Shown here: positions 22,995-35,433 of the stretch, in pieces
Layout: each line of letters starts with the position of its first letter
Position numbering within the stretch: the first letter of the stretch is position 1
Source: Acorus gramineus
Lineage: Eukaryota; Streptophyta; Magnoliopsida; Acorales; Acoraceae
Reading direction: 5' to 3'
DNA: 64,000 bases
NCBI GenBank assembly: GCA_030737835.1
Contig: JAUJYN010000051.1
Coordinates: 186,001-250,000, forward strand
Translations under genes and position numbers: made by a program
Notes under the pieces: generated by a model
The model's input: the letters and a program-made list of their open reading frames with translations, nothing else
What the model was told of the DNA's origin: nothing
The model's database searches: none

Positions 22995-23450
22995 GGTTGA
23001 CCCCCATTCCTTTTTCACTGATCCCGACAGATATATCTAAACATGGATTATGTCTCCTAGACTATATACTATTAGACGTTATATCTGATGGGACATGGAA
23101 TACTTCAATTCTTCAGGCCATTTTTCCACAATTTTGGGTGAAGAAGATTTTGGATTCCTCTATGCCAAGGAAGGAACCAAACAGTGTCTCATGCTGGAGT
23201 TGGGAGGAGCTTGCAGTGGCAAGACCTAGGTCTATATGGAAGGCTAGAAATAGAAAGTTATTCAAAAGAGTATCGAGTGACCCTCGTGTTACTACAGGAA
23301 GAGCTCTTAGTATGGCGGATGAATGCAGGGTTGTTAGCTCATATTGAAACTTCTCAAAATTTCTGCATTTAGGATGTGCGCAGAGGGCACCTTGATGTAT
23401 CTTGTTTAGGGGTTCAAATGGGAGTAAATGATACCCAGACTATATTTGTC
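22995..23450 (+). pseudogene. LINE-type element remnant: end of reverse transcriptase region
   Basis: The frame carries VISDGTWNTSILQAIFPQFW, then SCWSW, then RSIWKARNRKLFKRV. This resembles the segment between the RT and RNase H domains of plant LINEs (pattern: DG.W....L...F, then IWKARN). The part between is shortened, so the region is internally deleted. The 5' limit is uncertain. It is followed by the RNase H domain and a poly(A) tail in the expected order. Confidence 0.55.
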
Positions 23451-23840
23451 ATAACTGATGGTAGTGTGGACAGCCTCATTAGAGCAGTTGGAGCTGGTTT
23501 TGTTGTTGTTCAGGACTAACCTTTTAAGGTGGTGGGAGCTGGCTACCTTAGTTGGTTGTGGGCATCCTCACTTCGTGCAGAAGGGGAGGCTATCCGACAA
23601 GGTATTATTTTTGAGCGACAGAGAATAACATGCCCAATTTGTATATGTTCCGATGCTGAAGTTATAATCTCTCTCCTCCATCAAGTGGGGCCTGGTCCTC
23701 TTCAGCTTCAGGACATTGTAAATGATATTAGGCATGCTATGAGACCAGCGGTTGATCTGCATGCCATTAAGGTGGAATTGGTTCATGTCAGTGCTCCATA
23801 GAACTTGGCTAAATATGCGAGGTGCACACAGGAATCCAAA
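23451..23840 (+). pseudogene. RNase H-like domain of a plant LINE, broken
   Basis: The frame reads ITDGSVD, VGAGFVVVQD, a TAA stop at 23517-23519, then VVGAGYLSWLWASSLRAEGE, CSDAEVIISLLHQ, DIVNDIRHAM and VELVHVSAP, then a TAG stop at 23799-23801, followed by NLAKYAR. This is the RNase H-like fold found at the end of plant LINE ORF2. The acidic residues sit in TDGS, AEGEA and SDAEV, and the final VELVHVSAP..NLAKYA matches the usual closing motif. Two in-frame stops make it a pseudogene. Confidence 0.8.
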
Positions 23841-24014
23841 ATTATAGTAGAGCTAGAAAATGGAATTATTCGAAGGAAGATCCATTCACTTTTCTTTAGT
23901 ATTAAAGATTGTATAAAATATGTAGAGGAAGTGAATTCTCCTCATTTTTTGGTACTGGGTCTGTAGCCCTTTTTGTGTAAAGTTTTGCCTAGTTCACCGG
24001 GTCTGTAATACCAC

Positions 24015-24029
24015 AAAAAAAAAAAAAAA
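24015..24029 (+). other. Poly(A) tail of the LINE remnant
   Basis: Fifteen A residues follow GGGTCTGTAATACCAC, about 200 bp after the RNase H frame, as expected for a LINE 3' end. A target duplication would be a repeat of the CACCATGTATC that follows; its partner was not found. Confidence 0.75.
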
Positions 24030-24632
24030 CACCATGTATCACCATCACAAAGAAATACTCACTTACCAAAAAATAAATCACAAAGAAGTACTCGTATTTG
24101 GGAGAGGGACCATCAAAGGTTTCCTAAAGACAACTAGCAAGTAGAAGAGTAAAATAATAAAGATTCCTTACTAAATGATCTAGAGAATCAAATTACAAAT
24201 TAAAATTTTGAATTTCAAAATTGAAATTTAATTGAATAAATGATTAAATCTAATTTGGTGTAACAAATTGCGGAGGAGCTCCATTAGAATTGAATTCAAC
24301 TCTTCCTGAAAGCTAGGATTTGAAACCAAGTTTGAGATTTTTAATTTCAAACTCTCTCTGAATGTATCTAACACCTCAAAATCAGAGATATGCAACATTT
24401 CTAGAAAATCGCCCAATACTCATCCACAATCTCAAAATGTGGGATTTATAACAACTTTTAAGTCTCGTTTAGATACAAAATATAACTTATTATTGATTAT
24501 ACAATTATTTCGATATAAATGAGTATAAATAAGAATAAAATTATTTTGTGTTTGGTTATGTTTTGAATTATTCTGGTTGGGAAACGGAATAATAAATTTT
24601 TGTTGTTTGGGTAAAATGTGAATAAAGTATGG
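24030..24632. other. AT-rich stretch, no gene seen
   Basis: AT-rich with no coding frame. The last part (from about 24464, CTCGTTTAGATAC) may be the left end of the inverted-repeat element that follows. Confidence 0.45.
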
Positions 24633-25515
24633 ATAAAGTTATAAAAGGGCGTGTCTATCCCACAAAGCATTTCTCTTAACCCACCAATCAAAAAAAAAAA
24701 AAACGGTATTTTTTCTAATCCACCGATTTGACCAGTTCGACCAAACTTGGTCGTCACATTAAGTTTTGGGCAACCGAACTTAGTCGTTATTTCATATTTT
24801 GGACTACCTAACTTGGTTGCCATTTCAGGTTTCGGGAGACCGAACTTGGTCGAACAGGTTTGTGATAAAGTTTATAATTTTTTTCTTAGAAACTTAATCC
24901 TATGATGTGTATTCTCCTAGGATCTTTCATGTCACTCCAAGTCTGAGTTGTAATGTGGGAAGAATCAATCATTATTCTTAAATGTAGAACATAAGAATAA
25001 TTTTTTTTAGATAAGTGACGGATAAATTTTCAAAAGCCAAATATAAAATGTGTTTGGATCAACTGATATGTTTTTTTATTTTCAAACAAAGAATATGCTT
25101 AACTACGAATTCAAATGATATATATTTATCTAATAAGATATTTTTCTATAAAAATTTAAATTAATTGAAAGTATACCTACTTACATTTTTTTCAGTCCCT
25201 TAGCTGTTGTTTGGATAAAAGAATAAATATAGAATATGATGGATAAACTCAAAAATTTATTTGTTTACAAAAAATAGGTAGATATAATTTTGGATCCTGT
25301 TCGACCAATTTCGGTCGCCCAAAACCTGAAATGGCGACTAAGTTTGGTCGCCCAAAACCTGAAATGACGACCAAGTTCGGTCGTCCAAAACCTGAAATGG
25401 TGACCAAGTTCGATCGACATAGATTGGTGGGAACAGCCAAACACCGATTTTTTTGTTTTATATGGTGGGTTAAGGGAAATGCTTGGTGGGGATAGATGCG
25501 CGCCTTTTATAAAAA
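24633..25515. mobile_element. Inverted-repeat element with 33-bp internal units
   Basis: The left arm (24633-24858) and right arm (25296-25515) are reverse complements. Shared blocks include AAGCATTTC.CTTAACCCACCA, ACCGAACTTGGTCG and TTGGTCGAACAGG. Each arm contains about three 33-bp units of the type GGTCGCCCAAAACCTGAAATGG. The 430-bp centre is AT-rich with no transposase. True ends may be further out (CTCGTTTAGATAC near 24464 and a TTTGGATGCAGGGAG complement near 25695). Superfamily not determined. Confidence 0.65.
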
Positions 25516-25993
25516 GTGAAAAAATAATGATAATTGATTTGACAAGTGATTTATTAGAGGTGATGACAGTTGATTTGGCAGTGGACCCACATATTCTTTG
25601 AATGGAATAACTTGGAATAATTTTAATTTCAGGGATTGATCGGAATCCATACATCACTTTATACTAGTTTATTCTGACATAGTTTATTCCTCGGTACTCC
25701 CTGCATCCAAACAACCAAAATCACATTTTTTGCTTTATTCTCACTTATTCCCTGGGCTATTCCATATCGGGGGGGGGGGGGGGGGGGGGTTAAGGCCTAT
25801 AAATATCTTTCTTTATTCAATGCAAGAAGACATCTGAATTTGAGTTTATTTCACTGTTTGGATATGTTTGGAAGGGCTATCAATCTTTTAATCCTTTATT
25901 TTGACTATCTTACATTTAATTTAAATATTCAAGAAAGTATTTCTCTATTATACTAACCAAAAGTGTTTAAGTTTTCATGTCTATTTCTGTAAT
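25516..25993. other. Intergenic stretch with a 21-base G tract
   Basis: No gene seen. An unbroken run of 21 G lies at 25769-25789 after TCCATATC. Homopolymer length may be inexact. Confidence 0.5.
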
Positions 25994-26240
25994 GTTTGTG
26001 CTATTCAATGTCGTATTTTTGGCTATCGGAGTTGCTAAATTTTGAATTTTAGCAATTTGCGTGAGTTTGAGCATTTTGATTAAAAATCTAACTGCATATT
26101 TGAAATTCTGGTACAGGTATTGGCTTATCTGCAAATTTTCATACAATTCTGATAACTTCTTAAAAATTATGCAATTTTGAATCGTATCTGAGTTTGGCCG
26201 TTATTGGGTTTCGGTGGGTGAGATATTTTTGAATAGATGT
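25994..26240 (+). mobile_element. Diverged 5' fragment of a family A/B-like LTR
   Basis: The order GGCTATCGGAGT, ATCTAACTGCATATT, a TCTGGTACAGG segment and TTTCATACAATTCTGATAAC parallels the U3 of family A LTRs (GCTATCG..., ATCTAACTGCATATTATG, CCTGGTGCC, TTTCATCGAATTCCGGTAAC), with heavy divergence. It fades out after about 26240. It is an old, truncated copy. Confidence 0.5.
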
Positions 26241-27070
26241 GGTGCTTCTTTGCACGCTTCCCAAGGCATTAAGTGGGGTGGTTGGGTGAGGCGAGTATCG
26301 ATGTGGATTTTTGACGATGTGTGTCGTAATCCGGTTCTCTCAGAGTTGATTCTGGCCCGTACATGACATACCGAATCGCCGTTTGAAGGATCGTCCAAGT
26401 TCGTTCGACTGTTTCTGAGAACGTTGTGTGATCGCCACTTGCTTTTTACTTAAAAGTAAGAAAAGAAAATGATTGCCTTGCAAGAAATGTGGCTTCTCCT
26501 CTTAAAGATCACAGCCGGCCGTGGTTTAAGTTGAAATGAAGTTCAGTTGGACCTGAAAAGAAAAAAAAACTCAGACAAAAGGAAAAAAATAGTAGTAAGG
26601 TTGACAGAAGTGATGGAGGAAAACAAGGTCTATGAAAATCAAAGTCAGGAGTAGACAAACAGTCAAATGGAAGAAAACCAAGAGCCTGAAATTTGTACAG
26701 AGAATGCCATTGAAACTTTAAACACCAAAAAAGAACAGGGTGAATTGCCCAAATACCCCTGCAGCCAACCCCCAATTATTCCTGTGCCCCCACCTTTTCA
26801 AAAAAAAATTTGTACCCCTGCAGCAAACACCTAATTTTTTTTTCTACCCTCATCCCTTTAATTCCCCCAGCCTCACAAAATCGCAATTTCCCCACTGTAA
26901 GTGCATATGGAGAATACATTGTAATTTATATAAATATTATCTATAAATGCATTATTATGTCATGTAAAAATGGTAACTTGCAAAACACTAGAGAAACATA
27001 CATTAATGCATAACATTAATACATATGTGGTTCTTATATTGTCATAAAGTACACACTTGTTAGTGGTTGA
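26241..27070. other. Stretch without a recognisable gene
   Basis: No coding frame with a domain was found. Two imperfect direct copies (about 58 bp) of an ACCCCTGCAGC...CCTTT module lie at about 26755-26870. An A-rich purine stretch at 26555-26600 has no features. Confidence 0.5.
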
Positions 27071-29001
27071 TGTCACGCCCCAGGGCGGCCGTCCCCGAGA
27101 CATGGCAATAATGAAATATCAGCTATCAATACCTGAGGTCAATAAAGACTCCAACAACAACACACAAGGTGGCAAAGCAAGGATAATGATAACTGACTGA
27201 AAAGTGAAAGCATAATATATAAACAATGTCTGTAAACCAAAAACATTATTACAGACTCGAATACACAATCACTGTCCTGTGAGAGCCAAGTCTAGACCAA
27301 ATAAAATACAACCTGTGCCACATGCACGATTTACAATACATAAAATGTCTCTAGGACTGCTGACAGCCTCGCACTCACCACCCGCCGAAAGAATGCTCCA
27401 CGCCCATAAGACCACGCCACAAGGAAGCTCCAGCTCCACGCCCAACACTGCCCCTGAAAAGAAACAGTATGCGAGGGGTGAGCTACAAGCTCAGTGAGTG
27501 GCTGAAAACCAATCACCATTACAACAGTTCAATGCTAACACAATTTCCTTTCAAGGAAAAACATGGGTAGAAACCCAATGGATAACAGGGTCACGCGGCG
27601 GCGCGACCAACCTCACCCTCACCCTCACTCCTGGAGGAAGACTCTTGGGACTTTTGGGGAGAGACCATACCGTTGGTCGAAGAGACGCGGAATTACTGGT
27701 CCACACAACACTACTGGATCACCAACCTCACCCTCACCCTCACTCCCGGAGGGAGACTCTTGGGTCTCTTGGGGAGAGACCATACCGTTGGTCGACGAGA
27801 CCCGGAATTACTGGTCTACACAACACTACTGGATCATTTACATCGAGATAACTACCCAACGATGTCCTTGAACACCGATACGCAACCGGACCCAACAACT
27901 ATGGGAACGGACGAACAACGAATGGGTCACATGACGACGTGTCTGCACCTCATCCTCACCCTCACCCTTTACAGGTGACATGGGACTTTTGGAGAGATTA
28001 GACTCCTCTACACCCTTGGTCCACCGGTAGCCCTTTCCCCGGGTAGTCACTACCTGGTATACTCCCACGATCAGTACTCTTCCGAATGCCTCGGTGGTAC
28101 CTACGGATGGGAGCCCTCTGTCAGGACAGCTTTTCCAACGCTGGGAAGTTCCTACATCGGATCCAACGAAGGGGAGAACGATTCCACGCTCGCAATATCA
28201 TTCGTTAGCCCTCTCCCGGGTAGCCTCTACCTGGTATACCCCCATGATCAGTACATCTTGCCGCATGCATCGATAGTATCTACAAGTGGGGGCCCTCTGT
28301 CAGGACAGCTACAACCCGGGCCGCTTCAACACGGACGACATTAGGAGGAAACACTCCATGTTCGCAAAGCGAACCCAATGGAAAAACAACTACTCTCGAT
28401 AATCACATATCGATGATATCGAATACTATTGTACTCCCACACGGTTGCGTCGCTCGGACACAAGGGGGGGTTGCCTCTGCTCTCACGCAGAAATAATCCC
28501 AAGGCACATAACCCAACAGGCGGTTCATATACACGCCTCGCACGGGTAGGCCTAGCTTAATGCCACAACTACTGGCTTAACAAAACCGATAAGATAATGA
28601 ATTCTCCTGAATTCCAAACGAGTGCATCGCTCGGATGCACGGGGGCGATTACATCGCTAGCGCTCTAACTAATAAGGTACAACCCGACCACGGGTCATAC
28701 CCACGCCTATTTCAGATAGGCCTATCAGTTTTTAACATGCGCATATATTTTATAGGAGAATTAAATCTTAGCTATGTGCATGAACCATATGCACAATCAT
28801 CTAATAATTGACCATAAGGGTGACCCCTAACATGGATTTACATCATAAACAACAAATCATACAATATGCATACATGGTATGGCCCACTTAAACATGCATA
28901 CGTGGCCATTAATCATATAAGCACACAAGGCATAACTTAAGCATGCGTTGGATATCACCAACTTAAAAGAAAGGGTCAAGCGCGATCACGCGCACTAACA
29001 G
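27071..29001 (-). mobile_element. Minus-strand family B LTR, 3' half (host of the nest)
   Basis: Starting at TGTCACGCCCCAGGGCGG, this is the reverse complement of the last 1.9 kb of a family B LTR. Its right end (CGCGCACTAACAG) matches the reverse complement of about 31040-31065 inside the plus-strand B LTR. At 29002 a complete plus-strand B element begins exactly at its TG, so this LTR was split by that insertion. The missing half is not in the window and is expected to the right of 64000. The left flank GTTGA (27066-27070) is its candidate target duplication. Confidence 0.85.
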
Positions 29002-32000
29002 TGTTATGCCTGTGTCATTTGGAGCTTTATTTTTCGATCGGAGTCGCTAAAATTTTAGCTTTTAGCCACCTGCAGGAGTTAGAGCGCTCTGATTGAAAAT
29101 TAAGTTACAAATTTTCTCCTAGAAGTTATGTATTTCCGATTTGGTATTTGGATTTAATTTTGTTAAAATCCAAAATGAAGAGGTTTAAATATAATTTTAT
29201 CATGAGATACTCAGTTTTGAGTTAGCTTTCATACAAAAGTGGAATTAGATCAACTAGATTCATGTAGTAAAAGTTATGGGTATTTTTTTAAGTATACCTC
29301 GGGGATGAAAAACTCTGGCAGCAGCCCTATTCAATGTTTAGCTCATATTTCGAAATAGCTGTAGGGATTATTTGATCTTGGCATAAACATGAAAGTTGTA
29401 GATAATCTTCTTGGCTTTCCAGTGGACTTTGAATTGTGCAATTCGGAGCTATATTGAGGAAGTTATGGCTGTTCTAGTGAAGCATGTACATAATTTCTAG
29501 TCAGGGACGAATTGGTCATTTGGATCCCTCTTTTGGATATTTATTTGCCCAAAAAAAATATCTCTCTCTCTCTCTCTCCCTCCCACTCCCCACGTGGGAT
29601 TCTTTGGGTCTCTCTTTCTCTCTTTTCACTCCCCCCCCATGTGTTTGTGTTATTTCCTCAAAGAGAAGAGAAGGAGAAGGTGAAGGAGGAAGAGAAAGGT
29701 TTGTGTAGGTGTTGTTGTTGTTATTGTTTCCCCTCTCTCAAGCACCTTTTCATGACCATTCCCTCCCTGATTTGCAGCCAAAGAGGGCTGGTGAGAGGCT
29801 GAAGAGGAGGCGTGGTGGTGGTGGTGGTTGAGGTGGCCGTGGGCGCGTCGAGAGCCCCGCATCTCCCCCTTTCCCTTTCCCTCTTTTGGTAAGTCCTCTT
29901 CCCCTTCTTGATTTTTTTAGGGCTGTTGGGATGGTTGGGGAGGTCATGCATGCTAGGTAGATGGGTTAGAGTGTGGGTGAGGGGCTGGGGAGGGTTAAAA
30001 AGGGGTTAAGATTGGCTGGGTGCGCGCTGGGGGCTGTCTGCGCGAGTGCGCGCCCAGGCGCGCCCGCAGAAGGGCGCTGGCAGGCGCAGGCGGGTGCGCA
30101 GACGCTCACGGGCGCCTCCGCGCGGAGTGGGCGCACGGGCGCTGGCGCGAGCGGGGGTGCGCACGGGGCGTGCGCGTGAGTGCCCGCGGGCCCGCGCGAG
30201 CGTGCACGCGCACGGGGCAGTGCGCCTGGGCGTGTGTCTGGGCCCGGAGCTGGGGGCCAGTGAGCGCGCGCGTGCGTGCGCGTGCTGGGGCATGCGTGGG
30301 GCTGCCCAGGGTCTCGGGTAGGTGCTAGGGCACTCGGGCATGCGTGCGTACGCGCGTGCTTGCATGCGTGCGAGCCCATATGCGTGCATGTCTAAGTCTT
30401 TGGCATTTCTAGTAAATTCTAAGTGTTAAATTGTGATGTTACTCACCAAATTTCATGCCCTTACCTTGCAGATCTCGTCGGATGGGATGCGCGAGGTCCC
30501 GGGTTGTATGGTGAGTGGTTCGATCCAATCCCCCCCCCCCTCTCGGGATGCGCTCGACGCGCGTAGACGCGCGTCGCGCATCGATGGGGCCCCCTAGCTA
30601 TACTACTTGTGTAGATAAGTAGTATGGCCATGCTTAAGCTATAGTATGTAGATATTTTACATGCTAGGCTTATATACATGTATTGTATCTATGTATGAAT
30701 GATTGTGTTGCATGCGCCCCTCTAGTATGGGCATGTATTTTGTAAATGTGTATGGATGTATAGAATATGGCATGTCTTAGGTAGTATGGTAATACTACTC
30801 CCACCATATTAATTGGAATATCGAATATGATTAAGTCTGGGTTAATAACGGGCACCTGCCTAATATTCCCTTGCGATAAGACTTGAGGGCGTGGTGTAGT
30901 TTTTGCGCCCATGCTTAATGGGGCAAAGCTATGACTAGTTTCATGAGATGATGATCTCTCGTCCTCTCCCTCTGAACGAACTGAGTAAGTAGATGCGATT
31001 TCCTACTCGACTCAGGTTCGTTTGGAATATTGGCATGCACCTGTTAGTGCGCGAGATCGCGCTTGACCCTTTCTTTTAAGTTGGCGATATCCAACGCATG
31101 TTAGAGTATATTTTGTATGTTTATGTGATTAATGACCATGTATGCATGTTGTATGATTTATTATGATGTAAATCCATGTTAGGGAGTGTCCCTATAATTA
31201 TTAGATGATTGTGCATATGTTCATGCACATAGCTAGATATAAAATTCCCGGATATATTTATATGCGCATGTTAAAAACTAATAGGCCTAGCTGGAATAGG
31301 CGTGGGTATGACCCGCTGTCGGGTTGTACCTTATTAGTTAGAGCGCTAGCGATGAAATCGCCCGTGCATCCGAGCGATGCCCTCGTTTGGAATTCAGGAG
31401 GATTCATTATCTTAACGGTTTGTTAAACCGGTAGTTGGGGCGTGTCACCCCTTTGTGTTTGAGCGACGCAACCGCGTGCGGGTACAATAGTATTCGCTAT
31501 CATCGATATGTGATTATCGAGTGTAGTGTTTTTTCATTGGGTTCGCTTTGAGAACATGGAATGTTTACTCCCAATGTCGTCTGTGTTGAAGAGGCCCGGG
31601 ATGTAGCTGTCCTGACAGAGGACTCCCATCCGTAGGTACCACCGATGCGTTCGGGAGCGTACTAATCGTGGGAGTGTAGAGGGCTAACGAATGATATTGC
31701 GAGCGTGGAATCGTTCTCCCCTTCGTTGGATCCGATGTAAGAACTTCGGGTTGGAAAAGCTGTCCTGACAGAGGGCTCCCATCTGTAGGTACTACCGATG
31801 CATTCGGGAACGTACTGACCATGGGAGTATACCAGGTAGAGGCTACCCGGGGAAAGGGCTACCGGTGGACCAAGGGTGTAGAGCAGTCTAAGTCTCTTCC
31901 AAAAGTCCCAAGAGTCTCCCTCCGGGAGTGAGGGTGAGGATGAGGTGAAGACACGTCGCCTCGTGACCCATTCGTTGTTCGTCCGTTCCCATAGTTGTTG

Positions 32001-32691
32001 GGTCCGGTCTCGTATCGATGTTTAAAGACATCGTTGGGCAGTTATCTCGATGTAGATGATCTAGTAGTGTTGTGTGGACCAGTAATCCCGGGTCTCCTCG
32101 ACCAACGGTATGGTCTCTCCCCAAAAGTCCCAAGAGTCTGAGTGTGAGGGTGAGGTTGGTCGCGTCGCCGCGTGACCCTGTTATCCATGGGTTTCCACCC
32201 ATGTTTACCTTGAAAGGGATTGTTTATGTATTGAACTGTTGTATGGTGATTGGTTTCCAGCCACTCACTGAGCTTGTAGCTCACCCCTCGCATACTGTTT
32301 CTTTTCAGGGGCAGTGTTGGGCGTGGAGCTGGAGCATTCCTGTGGCGTGGTCTTATGGGCGTGGTGCGTTCTTCCGGCGGGTGGCGAGTGCGAGGCTGTC
32401 AGTAGTCCTAGAGTCATTGTATGTATTGTAAATCGTGCATGTGGCACAGGTTGTATTTTTATTTGGTCTAGACTTGGCTCTCACAGGACAGTGATTGTGT
32501 ATTCGAGTCTGTAATAATGTTTTTGGTTTACAGACATTGTTTATATATTATGCTTCCTCTTTTCAGTCAGTTATCATTATCTTGCTTTGCCACCTTGTGT
32601 GTTATTGTTGGAGTCTTTATTGACCTCAGGTATTGATAGCTGATATTTTATTATTGCCACGTCTCGGGGACGGCCGCCCTAGGGCGTGACA
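29002..32691 (+). mobile_element. 5' LTR of family B element B1
   Basis: A 3,690-bp LTR from TGTTATGCCTGTGTCATTTG to CCCTAGGGCGTGACA, followed by the PBS at 32697. It aligns along its whole length with the solo LTR at 10486-14184. It carries a GA/CT microsatellite (about 29560-29580), a GC-rich core (about 30010-30330), the 39-nt mini-exon (30472-30510) and repeated CTGACAGAG..CTCCCATC modules (31612-31780). The left flank AACAG (28997-29001) is the candidate target duplication, with its partner beyond the window. Confidence 0.9.
30472..30510 (+). other. Candidate 39-nt mini-exon in LTR B1
   Basis: CCTTGCAG, then 39 nt (ATCTCGTCGGATGGGATG...GTATG), then GTGAGTGG. Same length and borders as in the solo LTR at 12020-12058. 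Confidence 0.45.
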
Positions 32692-32696
32692 AAAGT

Positions 32697-32708
32697 TGGT
32701 ATCAGAGC
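32697..32708 (+). other. Primer binding site of B1
   Basis: TGGTATCAGAGC, five bases after the LTR end, is the standard plant initiator-Met tRNA primer complement. Confidence 0.9.
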
Positions 32709-32804
32709 CTGGTCCTGTCAGAGCCTAAGTCTAGTCGTATAGATGATGAGTCGTAGGATTGTCATCCGAGTACTCTTGTTTCAGAAGTTACCTTAGGTTG
32801 CTGA

Positions 32805-35240
32805 CATGCCTCCTCGCATCCGTTGACGTGGACGTGACCCCCTGGACCCACCCTTAAGTTGTCGACTAGGTCGACTGGTTAGGGTCAGTTGTTGGATCCC
32901 TTGTGCGGGATTAAGGCTTGGGTAGGAGATTCCAGCCAGTAATATGATAGTGATGAATTGGTTGCAATTTCTAAGGTATGGATTGCGTCTCGATAATGGA
33001 GCTTCTTTCCCGTGCATCGGTATCGCTGGTAACCATGGAGTTCGCGTGCGGTGCGAGTTTCAAGTGTTGAGGATGTGGCGTATTGCTCATTAAGAGATGA
33101 TGTCTTCTTCCAGCTTTCCTACTCAGGATTAAGGGGCCTTGCAGGGTCAGCGTTGAGACCCGGGCTAGGGTACTCCGTGTTCCTTGTTTGGTTGTGGAGA
33201 TATCCTATATCGGGACCTCATGGTGCCCTCCCAAGGTTCTTTTCCCAGTCAAGGAATACCTTTGAAGCATCAAATTGATGATGGATTTTTCCTCTCACTT
33301 GGAAGGTGCTGTAGCGAGTGGTGATGCGTACGATCGGGATTGGGTGCATCCTATTGCAGCTTGGTGGGCGATTGCTTGTGGACTGGGTTCCATAGTGGCA
33401 TCTGGAGTCGCTTCGATATATCATTGTGTGTTGTAGCTGCCCGGTTGAGGCCAGAGCCCTGTGAGGTGCTCCCAGATGCTATGCTTGTTGGTGCGCCCAT
33501 ATGGTAGAGATAGTGGGCTTGGGAGGCTACCAGGTAGAGGCCACACCGGGAGAGTGCTACTGGATGATGTCGAGAGCGTGGACTCCCCGTGATGAATCTG
33601 CCCATTGAGTGCAGGATGCTGGAGTTCCAATGGTTATGGTAGGGCGACCTGTCGGTGGCGGCATGTGAAGCACAGTTCGCGATACTGTCGCGTTTTGCCC
33701 CCACATGGTCTTAAACGAGGAGACGCGATGCTAGCGTTCGTGATGGGACTCAACCACCTTATTAGATAGATGACGTCGCATAGGCATTGTCGAGGTTCGA
33801 CGACCCCCCTTATTGCGTGTCTTGTGGATTAAGTGCGGTTGAGCGGCTTACCAAGCGCGTAAGTGTCATCATGAGCGCCAGCCATGGTCGAGGAGCTGCA
33901 TGTGGACTTAATTGTTTGTGGTGTTGTTTTGATCTTCTCGTAAGGGTTGAAGATCAAGTACCCCTTGTTGTGAATTGATGATCTATTTGACCAGCTCTGG
34001 GAGCGAGTGTCCGTTGTTAGATCAATCTTCGCACGAGGGTACCACAAGTTGGAGATCCGGGAGTTGGACATTCCGTAGATGGCTTTTTGTGACCGTTCAA
34101 GCACTACGAGTTTTAAGTACTGCTGTCAGGGTTGACGAATGCGTCGGATGCCTTCGAGGATCTCAAAAGTGTTATTGGGTTCTGTGGACTACTTTGGGGT
34201 AGTCTTCATTGAGATTGCTGTAGTGCGATGAAAAGGTGATATGGGTGACCTTGTTTCCCCAGGTTGGCATGCCCTCAGGCAAAATTTGGGAATCATCATC
34301 GCGTTGGAAAGCGTCAGTCCATTGAGATTCCTTAGTGGACGTGGGAGAGTGGGTTATCAGGGATCGTTGCGGACTCGCTAATGTCACGTTCGGGTCACGA
34401 CGCCGTCTAGGTGATCATTGACCGACTGACTAAGTCCGCGCTTCCCTCCCTAATCCGACTGATTGAGTCTCTGGACGCCTTGACATGGGTTTTCACCTTC
34501 GTGATTGTTCGTCTTCATGGCACTCCAGTCGGCGCTATTTCGGTTGAGACGCGAGGGTTACTTTGAGGTTGTGGCGCAGCCTTGGCAGGCTTTGGCGCGA
34601 GCCTCCATTTAAGTATAGCGTTTCATCGCCGATGGACAGCCAGACAAAGAGGACGATTCAGACCTTGGAGGACATGCTAAGTGCCTGCGTGCTCGATGAT
34701 GAGGGTAGTTGGGTGAGGCACCACCCATTTGTTGGGGTATGCCTGCAAGACGACTACCATTCGAGCATCCAAATGGATCTGTGAAAGGCACTCTACAGGC
34801 GCAATTTTATACCTCCCTTGTGTTGGGACGGTTGAGGAGCGCCAGTTGGAGGGGCCATAAGTTAGTTGTTTGACCTTGCGGTGGCCAGGTTGGTTCGTGT
34901 GTGCATCTGCACCTCCCAGAACCGATAGAAGGGCTACCCAGGTCATCGTCGCCAGGAGCTTACCTTCGGGTTTGGCGACCATGTTTCCTGAAGGTGTCCC
35001 AGTTTAAGGGCACCCTCTGTTTCGACGTTCGGGGCAAGCTGAGTTGGCTCTTCAATGGGACTGTTTCTCGTCATTGAGTGGATTGGGGAGGTGGCTTGTC
35101 ATGTAGCCTTTCCCCACAGCTGACTCATGCCCACGACGTCGTCCTTATCTCGTGGCTGAGGCGTTATGTCCACGATCCTGCTCATTCATTTTATTCGACT
35201 GTCTCATTCTCGAGCTGGATTTGTCGTTCATGGAGCAGTG
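32805..35240 (+). pseudogene. Decayed gag-pol of B1 with captured LTR fragments
   Basis: A gag start is seen at 32805 (MPPRIR, then a stop at codon 7). At about 33115-33260 lies a fragment of family A LTR (GACCCGGGCTAGGGTACTCC). At about 33500-33590 lies B-LTR-like sequence. An RT fragment (RIDDLFDQL) starts near 33970 and runs into RVLPFGL-like remains near 34110. An integrase fragment ([16 protein letters not shown], a DGQ...TLED-like stretch) spans about 34390-34680. The C-terminal part of integrase (RGKLSW, LTHAHDV, LRRYVHDPAH) lies at about 35025-35185. Reading frames are shattered by stops and indels, and large parts of RT, all of RNase H and protease are missing. The element could only move using proteins from another copy. 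Confidence 0.8.
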
Positions 35241-35420
35241 GATCGAGGTCAAGGACAAACATAAGAAGAGGCTCCACGCTAAGACCGTTTCTTAGATTTC
35301 AGTGTGTCGCTAGCGCTAGTCTGGTGCATAGACCACTTGGGAACAAAAGTTCTATGCATGATACTTGCTATATTCGGTCTTCCTTTTGGGTTTCCTTAAA
35401 TTTTGAGGACTAAATTTCCT

Positions 35421-35433
35421 AAGGGGGGAAGAA
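35421..35433 (+). other. Polypurine tract of B1
   Basis: AAGGGGGGAAGAA directly precedes the TGTTATGCTTGTGTC start of the 3' LTR. Confidence 0.88.

Noticed and set aside
25769..25789. 21-base G tract considered as a functional element
   Set aside because: A lone homopolymer of uncertain true length with nothing around it to suggest function.
32697..32708. TGGTATCAGAGC sites considered as parts of tRNA genes
   Set aside because: They directly follow LTR ends and no cloverleaf is present; they are primer binding sites.
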